38,498 nt of DNA, taken from the NCBI GenBank assembly GCA_964396335.1, contig CAYNEX010000008.1, positions 1-38,498 on the forward strand, given 5' to 3'. Below the pieces are notes generated by a model. It ran no database searches. It saw only the letters and a program-made list of their open reading frames with translations, and was not told the origin of the DNA. Below are positions 8,401 through 16,026 of this stretch, piece after piece; positions within the stretch are counted from its first letter, which is position 1, and every line of letters begins with the position of its first letter. A program made the translations under genes and the position numbers. This DNA is from ZC4RG30 sp964396335. Lineage in GTDB: Bacteria > Pseudomonadota > Gammaproteobacteria > Steroidobacterales > Steroidobacteraceae.

Positions 8401-8440
8401 CCGGTCGTGACGGGTGGTACAGCATCCCCGTCCCGACCGG
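8401..8440 (+). terminator. Long hairpin after the NmrA-type gene
   Basis: Arms 8401-8414 and 8427-8440 are complementary over 14 bp with one mismatch, around a 12-nt loop. They are followed by TTATCT rather than a clean T-tract. The position 15 nt after the stop fits a terminator of the hyi operon. Confidence 0.5.
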
Positions 8441-8521
8441 TTATCTCCCCCTTGATGCGCTTGCGGTCCTCCCGCAATGCGGGCGCAGAATGGTGCTGCG
8501 TTCACATGAGGAGGGTTCATC

Positions 8522-9172
8522 GTGAGTGCTGCAACAACAATCGAGAAGGCCGGCATGCTCTCCGGCCGCCAGCTGGTCCTGTGTCTGGTCATCGGCCTGC
8601 ATGCCCTGGTGATCGGTGCATTGATGACGATGCGGATCACGATTGACCGCCTGCCGGTGGTGACGGTCTTCAAACCGGTGACGTCGGTTCCCGAGCAGCC
8701 GCCATTGCCGCCCCCGCCGTTGCCGACCGTACAGCCGACCATTGCCACGCCGGCGCTGCATCTGCCGATGCTGCCGGTGCCCAGCATCGCGACGCCCAAC
8801 CCGATCACGCTGCCGGCCGAGGTTCCGGTGAACACGGTGGCGGAGTCCGGTCCGGGGCCGGTGACCGAATCCGTGGCAATCGAAGTGCCGGCGACGGCAT
8901 TGCAGTTCCGCGCCATCCGTTCGCCCGATGACTATTACCCGGCGGCTTCGCTGCGGCTGCAGGAGCAGGGCGATGCCATCGTGCGGGTGTGCGTGTCAGC
9001 GGCCGGCACGCTCGAAGGCCCGCCGGCCATCGAGCGCAGTTCCGGCAGTCGCCACCTGGATGGAGCGGCGCTGAAATGGGCCAGCGAGGCGCTGGCGTTC
9101 ACGCCGGCCACCCGCAATGGCGCAGCTGTTTCCGCCTGCAAGGGATTCCGGGTCAGCTTCAGGCTGAACTAG
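8522..9172 (+). CDS. TonB-family energy-transducer protein
   Basis: 216 residues starting at GTG, with GAGGAGG upstream. Seen: one N-terminal membrane segment (about residues 17-38), a proline-rich periplasmic stretch (EQPPLPPPPLP, about 58-70) and a C-terminal TonB-like domain (about 125-216) with the pattern YYPAASLRLQEQG...VRVCV...SSGSRHLDGAALKWA. Two Cys in that domain (VRVCVS and SACKG) could form a disulfide. Known role: it couples the proton-motive force via ExbB/ExbD to outer-membrane receptors. No exbB/exbD is nearby, so this is an orphan TonB. It could serve the receptor at 17766, though no direct evidence links them. Confidence 0.85.
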   Translation: MSAATTIEKAGMLSGRQLVLCLVIGLHALVIGALMTMRITIDRLPVVTVFKPVTSVPEQPPLPPPPLPTVQPTIATPALHLPMLPVPSIATPNPITLPAEVPVNTVAESGPGPVTESVAIEVPATALQFRAIRSPDDYYPAASLRLQEQGDAIVRVCVSAAGTLEGPPAIERSSGSRHLDGAALKWASEALAFTPATRNGAAVSACKGFRVSFRLN

Positions 9173-9209
9173 GGCGCCGGGCGCGGCCGGTGCGTGCCGC
9201 GTTTCGGTT

Positions 9210-9215
9210 TATAGT
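9210..9215 (+). promoter_or_regulatory. Possible -10 element before the metallopeptidase gene
   Basis: TATAGT lies 65 nt before the ATG at 9281. The -35 is not recognisable. It is the only AT-rich hexamer in an otherwise very GC-rich gap. Confidence 0.3.
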
Positions 9216-9280
9216 GTCCGCGTCGCGGAACGGGCGCGGTTGCCCGTGTTTCCGCGTGGCAGAGGGCGCGGAAAGGCGGA

Positions 9281-10297
9281 ATGAAGTATCGGGCGCGAAC
9301 GCTGGATCGCATGGACGATGCGTCCCTGCTTGCGCTCCGCTTCCGCGACCTGGAGCTGCCGCGCGGCACCGGCATGGTGGCCGAAAGCATGAAGCGGCTG
9401 AACCGCGAACTGCGCGCCCGCGGCATCCGCTTCCGTCCCCACTACTGGTACGCCGAGGAATGGTTCTCGCCCGATGGCGTGCCCGGCGTGGCGCTGCCGT
9501 TCTACCTGGCGCAGCCGCGGCTGATGCGCCTGGAGCGGCGCTTCATGCAGCAGGTGGAGGGCGGCAACAGCCGCTGGCTGATGCGCATCCTGCGGCATGA
9601 GACCGGCCATGCGCTCGACACGGCCTACCGGCTGCGCGAGCGCAAGGACTGGCGCGAGGTGTTCGGCAGTCCGCACGAGCGTTACCCGGAGGATTACCAG
9701 CCACGGCCTGCCAGCCGCCGTTATGTGCTGCACCTGGGCCACTGGTATGCGCAGAGCCATCCCACCGAGGATTTCGCCGAGACCTTCGCGGTGTGGCTGC
9801 AGCCGCGGGCGCGCTGGCGACGCGACTATGCCGGCTGGCCGGCGCTGCGCAAGCTGGAATACGTGGATGCGCTGATGGCGGAGATCGCCATGCGCCGGCC
9901 GGTGGTGCGCACGCGCCGCGAGATCGAGCCGATCGAGAAGTCCAGCATGACGCTGGGCGAGCATTACCGCCGCAAGACCGAAAGTTACCGTCTCGACGAC
10001 ACCCGCTACGACCGCGCGCTGCGGCGGCTGTTCAAGGCCGACGCCGACGGACGCCATGCCGCGGCGGCCGCCTACCTGCGCAGCGTGGCACCGCGCATCG
10101 GCCGCCGGCTGGTGCGCGAGGCCGACCTGCACCCCTATGTCGTCGAACACACCCTGGAGATGCTGGTCCAGCGCCTGCACAACATGCAGCTGCACCTGCG
10201 TCATGACCGCCGCCGCGCGCAGCGCGAATTCGGCGGGCTGGTGCGCCGCGTGGCGCTCGGCATCCTGAAACGCAATCGCGAGAGTTATTCACTGTGA
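9281..10297 (+). CDS. Putative zinc-binding metallopeptidase (HExxH)
   Basis: 338 residues, no signal peptide. Seen: a zincin motif H-E-T-G-H at residues 106-110 in ILRHETGHALD, and a second conserved patch HPTEDFAETFAVWL at about 160-173 that should supply the third ligand. This arrangement matches the family annotated as putative zinc-binding metallo-peptidase (I believe the Peptidase_Mx family, not verified). The C-terminal third is Arg-rich and helical. The stop overlaps the GTG start of the ATP-grasp gene by four bases (GTGA), so the two are translationally coupled. Function is unknown. A cytosolic peptidase paired with an ATP-grasp ligase suggests making and trimming or breaking of a peptide-like bond (inference). 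Confidence 0.75.
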   Translation: MKYRARTLDRMDDASLLALRFRDLELPRGTGMVAESMKRLNRELRARGIRFRPHYWYAEEWFSPDGVPGVALPFYLAQPRLMRLERRFMQQVEGGNSRWLMRILRHETGHALDTAYRLRERKDWREVFGSPHERYPEDYQPRPASRRYVLHLGHWYAQSHPTEDFAETFAVWLQPRARWRRDYAGWPALRKLEYVDALMAEIAMRRPVVRTRREIEPIEKSSMTLGEHYRRKTESYRLDDTRYDRALRRLFKADADGRHAAAAAYLRSVAPRIGRRLVREADLHPYVVEHTLEMLVQRLHNMQLHLRHDRRRAQREFGGLVRRVALGILKRNRESYSL

Positions 10298-11325
10298 AGA
10301 AGCAACGAATCCTGCTGCTGGTCAATGAGGCGCTGATTCCGCCGGATGACCTGCGCGGACTGTCCGAAGAACATATCGAAGCCTGCCGCACCGAATACAA
10401 CGTGCTCTCGACGCTGTCGAACCTGGGGCATGAGGTGCGTGTGCTCGGCATCGGCGACAAGATCGGCGAACTGCGTCGCGTGATCCGCGACTGGCGGCCG
10501 GACATCACCTTCAACCTGCTGGAGGAGTTCTCCGGCATCGCCACCTATGACCACTACGTGGTGACCTTCCTGGAGCTGATGCGCCAGCCTTACACCGGCT
10601 GCAACCCGCGCGGCATGATGCTCAGCCGCGACAAGGTGCTGACCAAGCAGATCCTGCAGTACCACCGCATCCCGACACCGCGCTTCCATGTGTTCCCCTG
10701 GGGCCGGGCCTATCGCGAGCCGCGCGGCGCGACCTTCCCGCTGTTCGTGAAGTCGGTGACCGATGATGCCTCGCTGGGCATCTCGCAGGCCTCGATCGTG
10801 CATGACCACGAGAAGCTGCGCGAGCGGGTGGAATTCATCCATGCGCAGGCGCAGAGCGATGCCATGGCGGAGCAGTACATCGAGGGTCGCGAGCTGTATG
10901 TGGGCGTGATCGGCAACGAGCGGCTCACCACCTTCCCGGTGTGGGAGATGGATTTCGGCAGCCTCGCCGAGGTGCAGGCCGGCATCGCCACCCGCAAGGT
11001 GAAGTGGGACCGCGAGTACCAGCGCCGCCATGGCATCCACACCGGGCCGGCCAGGAACCTGCCCGACGGCGCGGCGGCCAATGTGATGCAGCTGGCCAAG
11101 CGCGTCTATCGCGCGCTGCACATGAGCGGTTATGCACGCATGGACATGCGCATGCGGCCGGACGGCAGCGTGTTCGTGCTCGAGGCCAATGCCAATCCCA
11201 ACCTCACCTATGGCGAGGATTTCGCCGAGTCGGGTGAACTGGCCGGCTATGACTATGACCGGCTGCTGACGCGCATCGTGCAGCTCGGCCTCGGCTACCG
11301 GCCGGAATGGCGCATGTTCGAGTGA
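10294..11325 (+). CDS. ATP-grasp ligase related to D-Ala-D-Ala ligase
   Basis: 343 residues starting at GTG inside the end of the metallopeptidase gene (GTGA overlap). Seen: N-terminal pre-ATP-grasp domain (ILLLVNEALIPP...), LEEFSGIATYDHYVVTFLEL, PYTGCNPRGMMLSRDK (DDL-like PYTG), the ATP-grasp lysine in FPLFVKSVTDDAS, and the Mg-binding end VFVLEANANPNL. Family knowledge: such enzymes activate a carboxylate as an acyl phosphate and join it to an amine. It is not the housekeeping Ddl: the N-terminus and the neighbour differ, and no mur genes are present here. The likely product is a peptide or amide. Substrate unknown. Confidence 0.82.
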   Translation: MKKQRILLLVNEALIPPDDLRGLSEEHIEACRTEYNVLSTLSNLGHEVRVLGIGDKIGELRRVIRDWRPDITFNLLEEFSGIATYDHYVVTFLELMRQPYTGCNPRGMMLSRDKVLTKQILQYHRIPTPRFHVFPWGRAYREPRGATFPLFVKSVTDDASLGISQASIVHDHEKLRERVEFIHAQAQSDAMAEQYIEGRELYVGVIGNERLTTFPVWEMDFGSLAEVQAGIATRKVKWDREYQRRHGIHTGPARNLPDGAAANVMQLAKRVYRALHMSGYARMDMRMRPDGSVFVLEANANPNLTYGEDFAESGELAGYDYDRLLTRIVQLGLGYRPEWRMFE

Positions 11326-11351
11326 GGGTGCGGCATCCCCGCCGGCGGTGC

Positions 11352-11357
11352 TAGGCT
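11352..11357 (+). promoter_or_regulatory. Possible -10 element of the PQQ dehydrogenase operon
   Basis: TAGGCT in the context GTGCTAGGCTCGCC, 31 nt before the chosen ATG. The -35 region (about TGCGGC at 11329) is poor. It is supported mainly by recurrence of the hexamer before other genes. Confidence 0.3.
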
Positions 11358-11388
11358 CGCCGAAAGACGCATGGAGCGGGAGAGGGGG

Positions 11389-13209
11389 ATGCGGGCAAGT
11401 CACCTGGCGGCGTGTGGCGGGCTGCTGCTCGGGGCGGCCGCACTGGCGCAGCAGGCCACACCGGGCGGTGAATGGCTGAGCTACAACAATGGCCTGCACG
11501 GCCAGCGTTATTCGCCACTGAAGCAGATCGATACCACCAATGCCGCGCGGCTGGGCGAGGTGTGCCGGGTGCAGATCGATGGCCCCGGTTCCTTCCACGC
11601 CGGCCTGGTCGTGCAGGGCGACACGATCTACACAGCCACGGCGCGCGAGACCGTCGCGCTCGACGCCACCACCTGCGAACTGCGCTGGAAGTTCAACTAT
11701 CGACCGGAGGAGGATCGCTGCGGCGGTTCCAACCGTGGCGTGGCGCTGCATGACGGGCGCATCTTCCGCGGCACCTGCGATGGCCGGTTGATCGCGCTGG
11801 ATGCCGCCACCGGCCGGTTGCTGTGGAAAAACGCGATCGCCGTGCCGCAGCTGGGTGAATCCACCACCGCCTCGCCGCTGGTCTGGGGCGGCGTGGTGTA
11901 CATGGGCATCGGCGGCAGCGACCTGGGTGTGCGCGGCCGCGTGCTGGCCTTTGACGCGGCCACCGGACGCGAGCTGTGGCGCTTCCACACCATCCCGATG
12001 GGAGAGGAGACCGGCGCCGAAACCTGGGAGCGCCCCGGGACGGCGAAGACCGGTGGCGGTGGTGTGTGGGGCGTGATGTCGCTGGATGTCAGCACCGGCG
12101 AGCTGTTCGTGCCGGTGGGCAATCCATGGCCCGACATCGACAAGGACTATCGACCCGGTGACAACCTGTTCACCAATTCGGTGGTGGTGCTGGATGCCCG
12201 CACCGGCGAGCTGAAATGGTGGCACCAGGTGGCGCCGGCGGACTGGATGGACCTGGACCTGGTGGCCGCGCCGATGCTGTATCGCGCCGACGGTGCCCGC
12301 GACTTCGTCGCCATCGGTGGCAAGGACGGCTATGTCACGGTGGTCGATCGCGACACCCGCAAGGTGGTGTTCAAGACCCCGGTCACGACGGTGCAGCCGA
12401 TCCCGGAAAAGCCTTCCCGAGAGGGCCTGCGCATGTGTCCGGGATATGCCGGCGGCGTGGAGTGGAACGGCCCGGCGCTTGATCGCCTGAATTCGCAGCT
12501 CATCGTCGGCGCGGTGGATATCTGCTTCAACGTCCGGCTCGACCCGCCGGAACGGTATGTGCCCGGTGCGGTGGAGTTCGGTGGTGCGGTGGAACCTTCC
12601 GGTGAACCGGTGGGCTGGATCACGGCGATGGATCCGGTCACCGGCGCGGTGCGCTGGAAGTACCGCACCGAGCGGCCGGTGGTGGCGGGCGTCACGCCCA
12701 CCGCGGGCGGCGTGACCTTTGCCGGCGACCTGGCCGGCAACTTCATGGTGTTCGAGAGCGCCACCGGCAGGGTGTTGCACAAGGCGAAGGCCGGCGGCGC
12801 GATGGCGGGCGGGCTGGTCACCTATGAAGTGGCCGGCAGGCAGTACGTGGCCTTCGCGGCCGGCAACATCTCGCGCAATGCCTTCGGCGACCTGGGCATG
12901 CCCAGCGTGGTGGTGATGACACTCGATCCGGGCGCGCCCGCGGTGGCGCGCGACATCACCGCGCAGGACGGCGACAGCGCGGCGCGCGGCCAGCGCCTCT
13001 ACGGCCAGGTCTGCCAGTCCTGCCATGGCCCGGACGGCAACATGATCGCCGACCGTCGCCTGGGCGGCATTGCCGCGCGCCAGGACCTGGACACCACCAT
13101 TGCCTATATCCGCGACCCGAAGCCGCCGATGCCGAAGCTCTATCCGGAGCTGCTGGGTGAGGCGGATGTGCGGGCCGTGGCCGCGTGGATACATGAGGAG
13201 CTGCGATGA
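11389..13209 (+). CDS. PQQ-dependent dehydrogenase with C-terminal cytochrome c (quinohaemoprotein)
   Basis: 606 residues. A cleavable signal peptide is visible (MRASHLAACGGLLLGAAALA, cut before QQA). The ATG at 11371 is also in frame, but 11389 has GGGAGAGGGGG directly upstream and gives a clean signal peptide. Seen: beta-propeller repeats of the form ALDATTGxLxWK, the PQQ/calcium region VPVGNPWP...RPGDNLFTNSVVVLDARTGELKWW and PADWMDLD at the catalytic-Asp position. At residues 542-546 there is a haem site C-Q-S-C-H, with a Met ligand candidate in PPMPKLYP. Known role: periplasmic oxidation of alcohols, sugars or aldehydes, with electrons passed from PQQ through haem c. The stop overlaps the next start (ATGA). 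No PQQ synthesis genes are in the window. Substrate unknown. Confidence 0.87.
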   Translation: MRASHLAACGGLLLGAAALAQQATPGGEWLSYNNGLHGQRYSPLKQIDTTNAARLGEVCRVQIDGPGSFHAGLVVQGDTIYTATARETVALDATTCELRWKFNYRPEEDRCGGSNRGVALHDGRIFRGTCDGRLIALDAATGRLLWKNAIAVPQLGESTTASPLVWGGVVYMGIGGSDLGVRGRVLAFDAATGRELWRFHTIPMGEETGAETWERPGTAKTGGGGVWGVMSLDVSTGELFVPVGNPWPDIDKDYRPGDNLFTNSVVVLDARTGELKWWHQVAPADWMDLDLVAAPMLYRADGARDFVAIGGKDGYVTVVDRDTRKVVFKTPVTTVQPIPEKPSREGLRMCPGYAGGVEWNGPALDRLNSQLIVGAVDICFNVRLDPPERYVPGAVEFGGAVEPSGEPVGWITAMDPVTGAVRWKYRTERPVVAGVTPTAGGVTFAGDLAGNFMVFESATGRVLHKAKAGGAMAGGLVTYEVAGRQYVAFAAGNISRNAFGDLGMPSVVVMTLDPGAPAVARDITAQDGDSAARGQRLYGQVCQSCHGPDGNMIADRRLGGIAARQDLDTTIAYIRDPKPPMPKLYPELLGEADVRAVAAWIHEELR

Positions 13210-13760
13210 ACATCAAACGCCTGACCTGCCGGACCGCCGCGATGGCGGCGACCTTGCTGCTGGCCGGCACCGCATCTGCCGGTTATGCCGATGACCGCGC
13301 CGAGATCGAAAACCTGTCGAACAAGTACATGGTGGCGGTGGATGCCGGTGACATCGAGACGGTGATGTCCACCTGGGCGGAGGACGGCGTGCTGGAGTGG
13401 GTGTTCGGCGTGGAGCGCGGCAAGGAGGCCATCCGCAAGGCCATGTCGAACTTCGGTGGCGCACGCAAGGTCGAGATTCCCGAGGGGGCCACCTCGCGGC
13501 CGCGCACGCGTCACCAGATCATCAACCATGTGATCGATGTGGAAGGCGACACCGCGACGACCACGGCCTACTGGTTCGCACTGACCAACAACACGCCGCA
13601 GGGTGACGTGCAGCTGCTGTACATGGGGCATTACGAGGACGTGCTGGTGCGCGTGGACGGCAGATGGCTGTTCAAGCAGCGCAAGGTGTTCAACGAATCG
13701 CGCGACAACCGTGCGCTGTTCTATCCGGGGCTGGGTGAGAAGGATCCGCGCACCCGGTAG
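13206..13760 (+). CDS. Exported SnoaL-like (NTF2-fold) protein
   Basis: 184 residues with an N-terminal signal peptide ending near GTASA. Seen: the NTF2/SnoaL-like pattern with an N-terminal helix (DRAEIENLSNKYMVAVDAGDIETVMSTWAEDGVLEW), then GKEAIRKAM and RTRHQIINHVIDVEGDTATTTAYW, ending with YEDVLVRVDGRWLFKQRKV. The family includes ring-cleaving cyclases, dehydratases and small-ligand-binding proteins. The ATGA overlap with the PQQ dehydrogenase means the two are made together and both go to the periplasm. It may bind or transform the product of the dehydrogenase or assist its maturation (inference). Confidence 0.8.
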   Translation: MNIKRLTCRTAAMAATLLLAGTASAGYADDRAEIENLSNKYMVAVDAGDIETVMSTWAEDGVLEWVFGVERGKEAIRKAMSNFGGARKVEIPEGATSRPRTRHQIINHVIDVEGDTATTTAYWFALTNNTPQGDVQLLYMGHYEDVLVRVDGRWLFKQRKVFNESRDNRALFYPGLGEKDPRTR

Positions 13761-13790
13761 ACGGGCGCCCGGGAGGGCGGTTGCGGTGGC

Positions 13791-13812
13791 GGACTGTATG
13801 GATGTACAGTCC
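13791..13812. promoter_or_regulatory. LexA (SOS) operator
   Basis: Perfect 22-bp palindrome whose core CTGTATGGATGTACAG (13794-13809) matches the gammaproteobacterial LexA consensus CTGT-N8-ACAG. It ends 4 nt before the radical SAM start codon and covers a possible -10 (TACAGT, 13805-13810) with a -35 TTGCGG at 13781-13786 (18-nt spacer). LexA bound here would block transcription directly. From memory, the Pseudomonas aeruginosa orthologue PA0069 belongs to the LexA regulon, which agrees. Confidence 0.82.
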
Positions 13813-13816
13813 GGCC

Positions 13817-14899
13817 ATGTCCCTTCGCCCGCCACCGTCGGGGTTCAAGGGCCGGGGTGCCCTGAGCAATCCGCCCAACCGCTTCGATCCGCAGCACGCC
13901 GAAGCCGTCGATGATGGCTGGTTCCAGGAGGAACTGGCTGACAGCATCGCCACGGCGGTGCTGCCCGAGCCGGCCCGTTCGGTGATCACCTACAACCAGT
14001 CGCCGGATATCCCGTTCGACCGGTCGATCAATCCGTACCGGGGCTGCGAACATGGCTGCCCTTACTGCTTCGCGCGTCCCAGCCATGCCTACCTGGGACT
14101 GTCGCCGGGCATCGATTTCGAAACCAGGCTGTTCTACAAGGCCGACGCGGCACGGCTGCTGCGCGAAGAGCTCGCGCGCAAGTCCTATGTACCCGAACCG
14201 GTCATGTTCGGCGCCAACACCGATTGCTACCAGCCGCTCGAGAAACGCCTCGGCATCACCCGCTCGCTGCTGGAGGTGCTGCTGGAGCAGCGCCATCCGG
14301 CCTACATCCTGACCAAGGCCTCGCTGATCCTGCGCGATGCCGACCTGCTGGCGCAGATGTCGGGCCACCGCCTGGTGCGTGTGTACGTGACGCTGACCAC
14401 ACGCGATCGCGACCTGAAACGCAGGCTCGAGCCACGGGCCGCCGCGCATTCGGCCCGCCTGCAGGTGATCCGCGAACTCTCCGCGCGCGGCGTGCCGGTT
14501 GGCGTGCTGGTTGCGCCGGTGATCCCCGCAGTGAATGACCACGAGGTCGAGGCGCTGCTGGAGGATGCCGCTGCTGCCGGTGCCGACAGTGCCGGTTATG
14601 TGCTGCTGCGCCTGCCGCTGGAAGTGGCGGGCCTGTTCCGCGAATGGCTCGAGACGCACATGCCCGATCGTGCCGCGCATGTGATGTCGCTGGTGCAGGG
14701 CGCGCGCGGCGGTCGCGACAATTCCTCCGAATGGGGCCAGCGCATGCGCGGCACCGGTGTCTGGGCCCAGCTGCTTCGCGATCGTTTCCACCTGGCGCGG
14801 CGGCGATGCGGGCTGGGCACGGGTCGCGAGCAGGCGCCGCTGGATGTCTCGCAGTTCCGGCCGGCCACGCGTGGCGGGCAGATGGACCTGGGCCTGTAA
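13817..14899 (+). CDS. PA0069-family radical SAM protein (SplB-like)
   Basis: 360 residues. Seen: N-terminal KGRGALSNPPNRF, typical of the PA0069 family, YRGCEHGCPYCFAR with the [4Fe-4S] cysteines C77, C81 and C84 (CxxxCxxC), then FETRLFYKADAA, GANTDCYQPLE and a helix-rich C-terminus. It resembles spore photoproduct lyase-type radical SAM enzymes but lacks a known substrate. An upstream in-frame ATG at 13802 falls inside the LexA palindrome. The ATG at 13817 fits the family N-terminus better and would coincide with the transcription start of the predicted promoter, giving a leaderless mRNA. SOS control points to a role in the DNA-damage response (inference). It converges with the lacI-type gene, separated by 13 nt. 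Confidence 0.9.
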   Translation: MSLRPPPSGFKGRGALSNPPNRFDPQHAEAVDDGWFQEELADSIATAVLPEPARSVITYNQSPDIPFDRSINPYRGCEHGCPYCFARPSHAYLGLSPGIDFETRLFYKADAARLLREELARKSYVPEPVMFGANTDCYQPLEKRLGITRSLLEVLLEQRHPAYILTKASLILRDADLLAQMSGHRLVRVYVTLTTRDRDLKRRLEPRAAAHSARLQVIRELSARGVPVGVLVAPVIPAVNDHEVEALLEDAAAAGADSAGYVLLRLPLEVAGLFREWLETHMPDRAAHVMSLVQGARGGRDNSSEWGQRMRGTGVWAQLLRDRFHLARRRCGLGTGREQAPLDVSQFRPATRGGQMDLGL

Positions 14900-14912
14900 G
14901 TCGGCGATCCGC

Positions 14913-16019
14913 CTAGCCGGATCTCGAGCGTGGCGTGCCGGCCCGCGGCGGGGCAGGCGCGCGCCGCCTGCGGATCGAGGGCAGGGCGCGATGCTGTTCG
15001 CGCAGGCTCGATTCGCGCACCACCAGTTCGGTGGGAATCACCTCCGTGGTGGCCGACTCATGGCGGATGGCGCGCAGCAGGTTTTCCACCAGCAGCCTTG
15101 CGCCCGCATGGCAGTCCTGGCGGACGGTGGTCAGCGGCGGCGTGGTGAAGGCCGAGAAAGGGATATCGTCGAAGCCGGCCACGGCCACATCGGCCGGCAC
15201 CTTGATGTCGCGCTCGGCCAGCGCGCGCATCGCGCTGATGGCGAACACGTCGGAGCAGGCCACCACGCCATCGAACTGCCCGCCTGCATCGGCCAGGGAG
15301 GCGATGGCATCGCAGGCCGCATCACCGCCGAAGCGCACCGCCAGTTCCAGTGCGGGCATGCGCGCGACGCCGGCTTCCTGCAGGGCTCGAAGGTAGCCCT
15401 TCAGGCGCGCGCCGACCTCCGGCGCGGAGGGATCGCCCAGGAAGACGATGCGGCGGCAGCCCTGCGACAGCAGGTGCCGGGTGGCCGCGTACCCGCCGGC
15501 TTCATTGTCCGACCCCACCGTGACGTATTGCTGGTCGGGCAGGCGGGCGCCCCAGACCACCAGCGGGAAACCGGAGGCAGCCATCCGGTTCAGGGATCGG
15601 TGGTGCAGGCTCTGGCCGATCACGATCACGCCATCCGCGCGCCGGCCGCGCGCAAGGTCCGCGATCCAGCCGGCCGGATCCTCGGTGAGGCGGGTCAGCA
15701 GCATGTTGTAACCGCAGATGGCCAGCTCGTCGGCCACCGCGCCGAGGATCTCGTGGAAGAACGGATCGGAGAAACTCTGCCGCGTCGCATGCGCCAGCGG
15801 GATCACCACGCCGATGGTGCGCGTCTGGCCGGTGCGCAGGCTGCTGCCGGCGGCATCGACGCGGTAATCGAGCTGGCCGGCCACATCGCGGACCCGCTGC
15901 CGGGTCTTCTCCGAGATCAGCGGGCTGCCGGACAGGGCGCGCGACACCGTGGAAAGGGAAACCCCGGCGCGGCGTGCCACTTCGGCCATGCTGCTGTGGG
16001 GTCGGCGTCTGCCTCGCAT
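14913..16019 (-). CDS. LacI-family transcriptional regulator of the sucrose/esterase locus
   Basis: 368 residues. Seen: N-terminal helix-turn-helix MAEVARRAGVSLSTVSRALS (about residues 11-30), hinge region (YRVDAAGSSLRTGQT), and a periplasmic-binding-protein-like effector domain from IGVVIPLA onward, with VADVAVAGFDDIPFS-type motifs. It ends with a proline/arginine-rich tail beyond the usual LacI length. It lies 7 nt downstream of the sucrose phosphorylase stop on the same strand, hence in the same operon. The likely targets are the two similar palindromes at 17697 and 23905, giving self-regulation and coordinated control of both divergent operon pairs. Effector unknown, probably the sugar or a phosphorylated intermediate (inference). 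Confidence 0.92.
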   Translation of the reverse strand: MRGRRRPHSSMAEVARRAGVSLSTVSRALSGSPLISEKTRQRVRDVAGQLDYRVDAAGSSLRTGQTRTIGVVIPLAHATRQSFSDPFFHEILGAVADELAICGYNMLLTRLTEDPAGWIADLARGRRADGVIVIGQSLHHRSLNRMAASGFPLVVWGARLPDQQYVTVGSDNEAGGYAATRHLLSQGCRRIVFLGDPSAPEVGARLKGYLRALQEAGVARMPALELAVRFGGDAACDAIASLADAGGQFDGVVACSDVFAISAMRALAERDIKVPADVAVAGFDDIPFSAFTTPPLTTVRQDCHAGARLLVENLLRAIRHESATTEVIPTELVVRESSLREQHRALPSIRRRRAPAPPRAGTPRSRSG

Positions 16020-16026
16020 GGGACGA

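Noticed and set aside
10285..13194. 969-codon minus-strand frame opposite the ATP-grasp and PQQ genes
   Set aside because: Same kind of antisense shadow; His/Arg/Ala-rich, no domain, no ribosome site or promoter.
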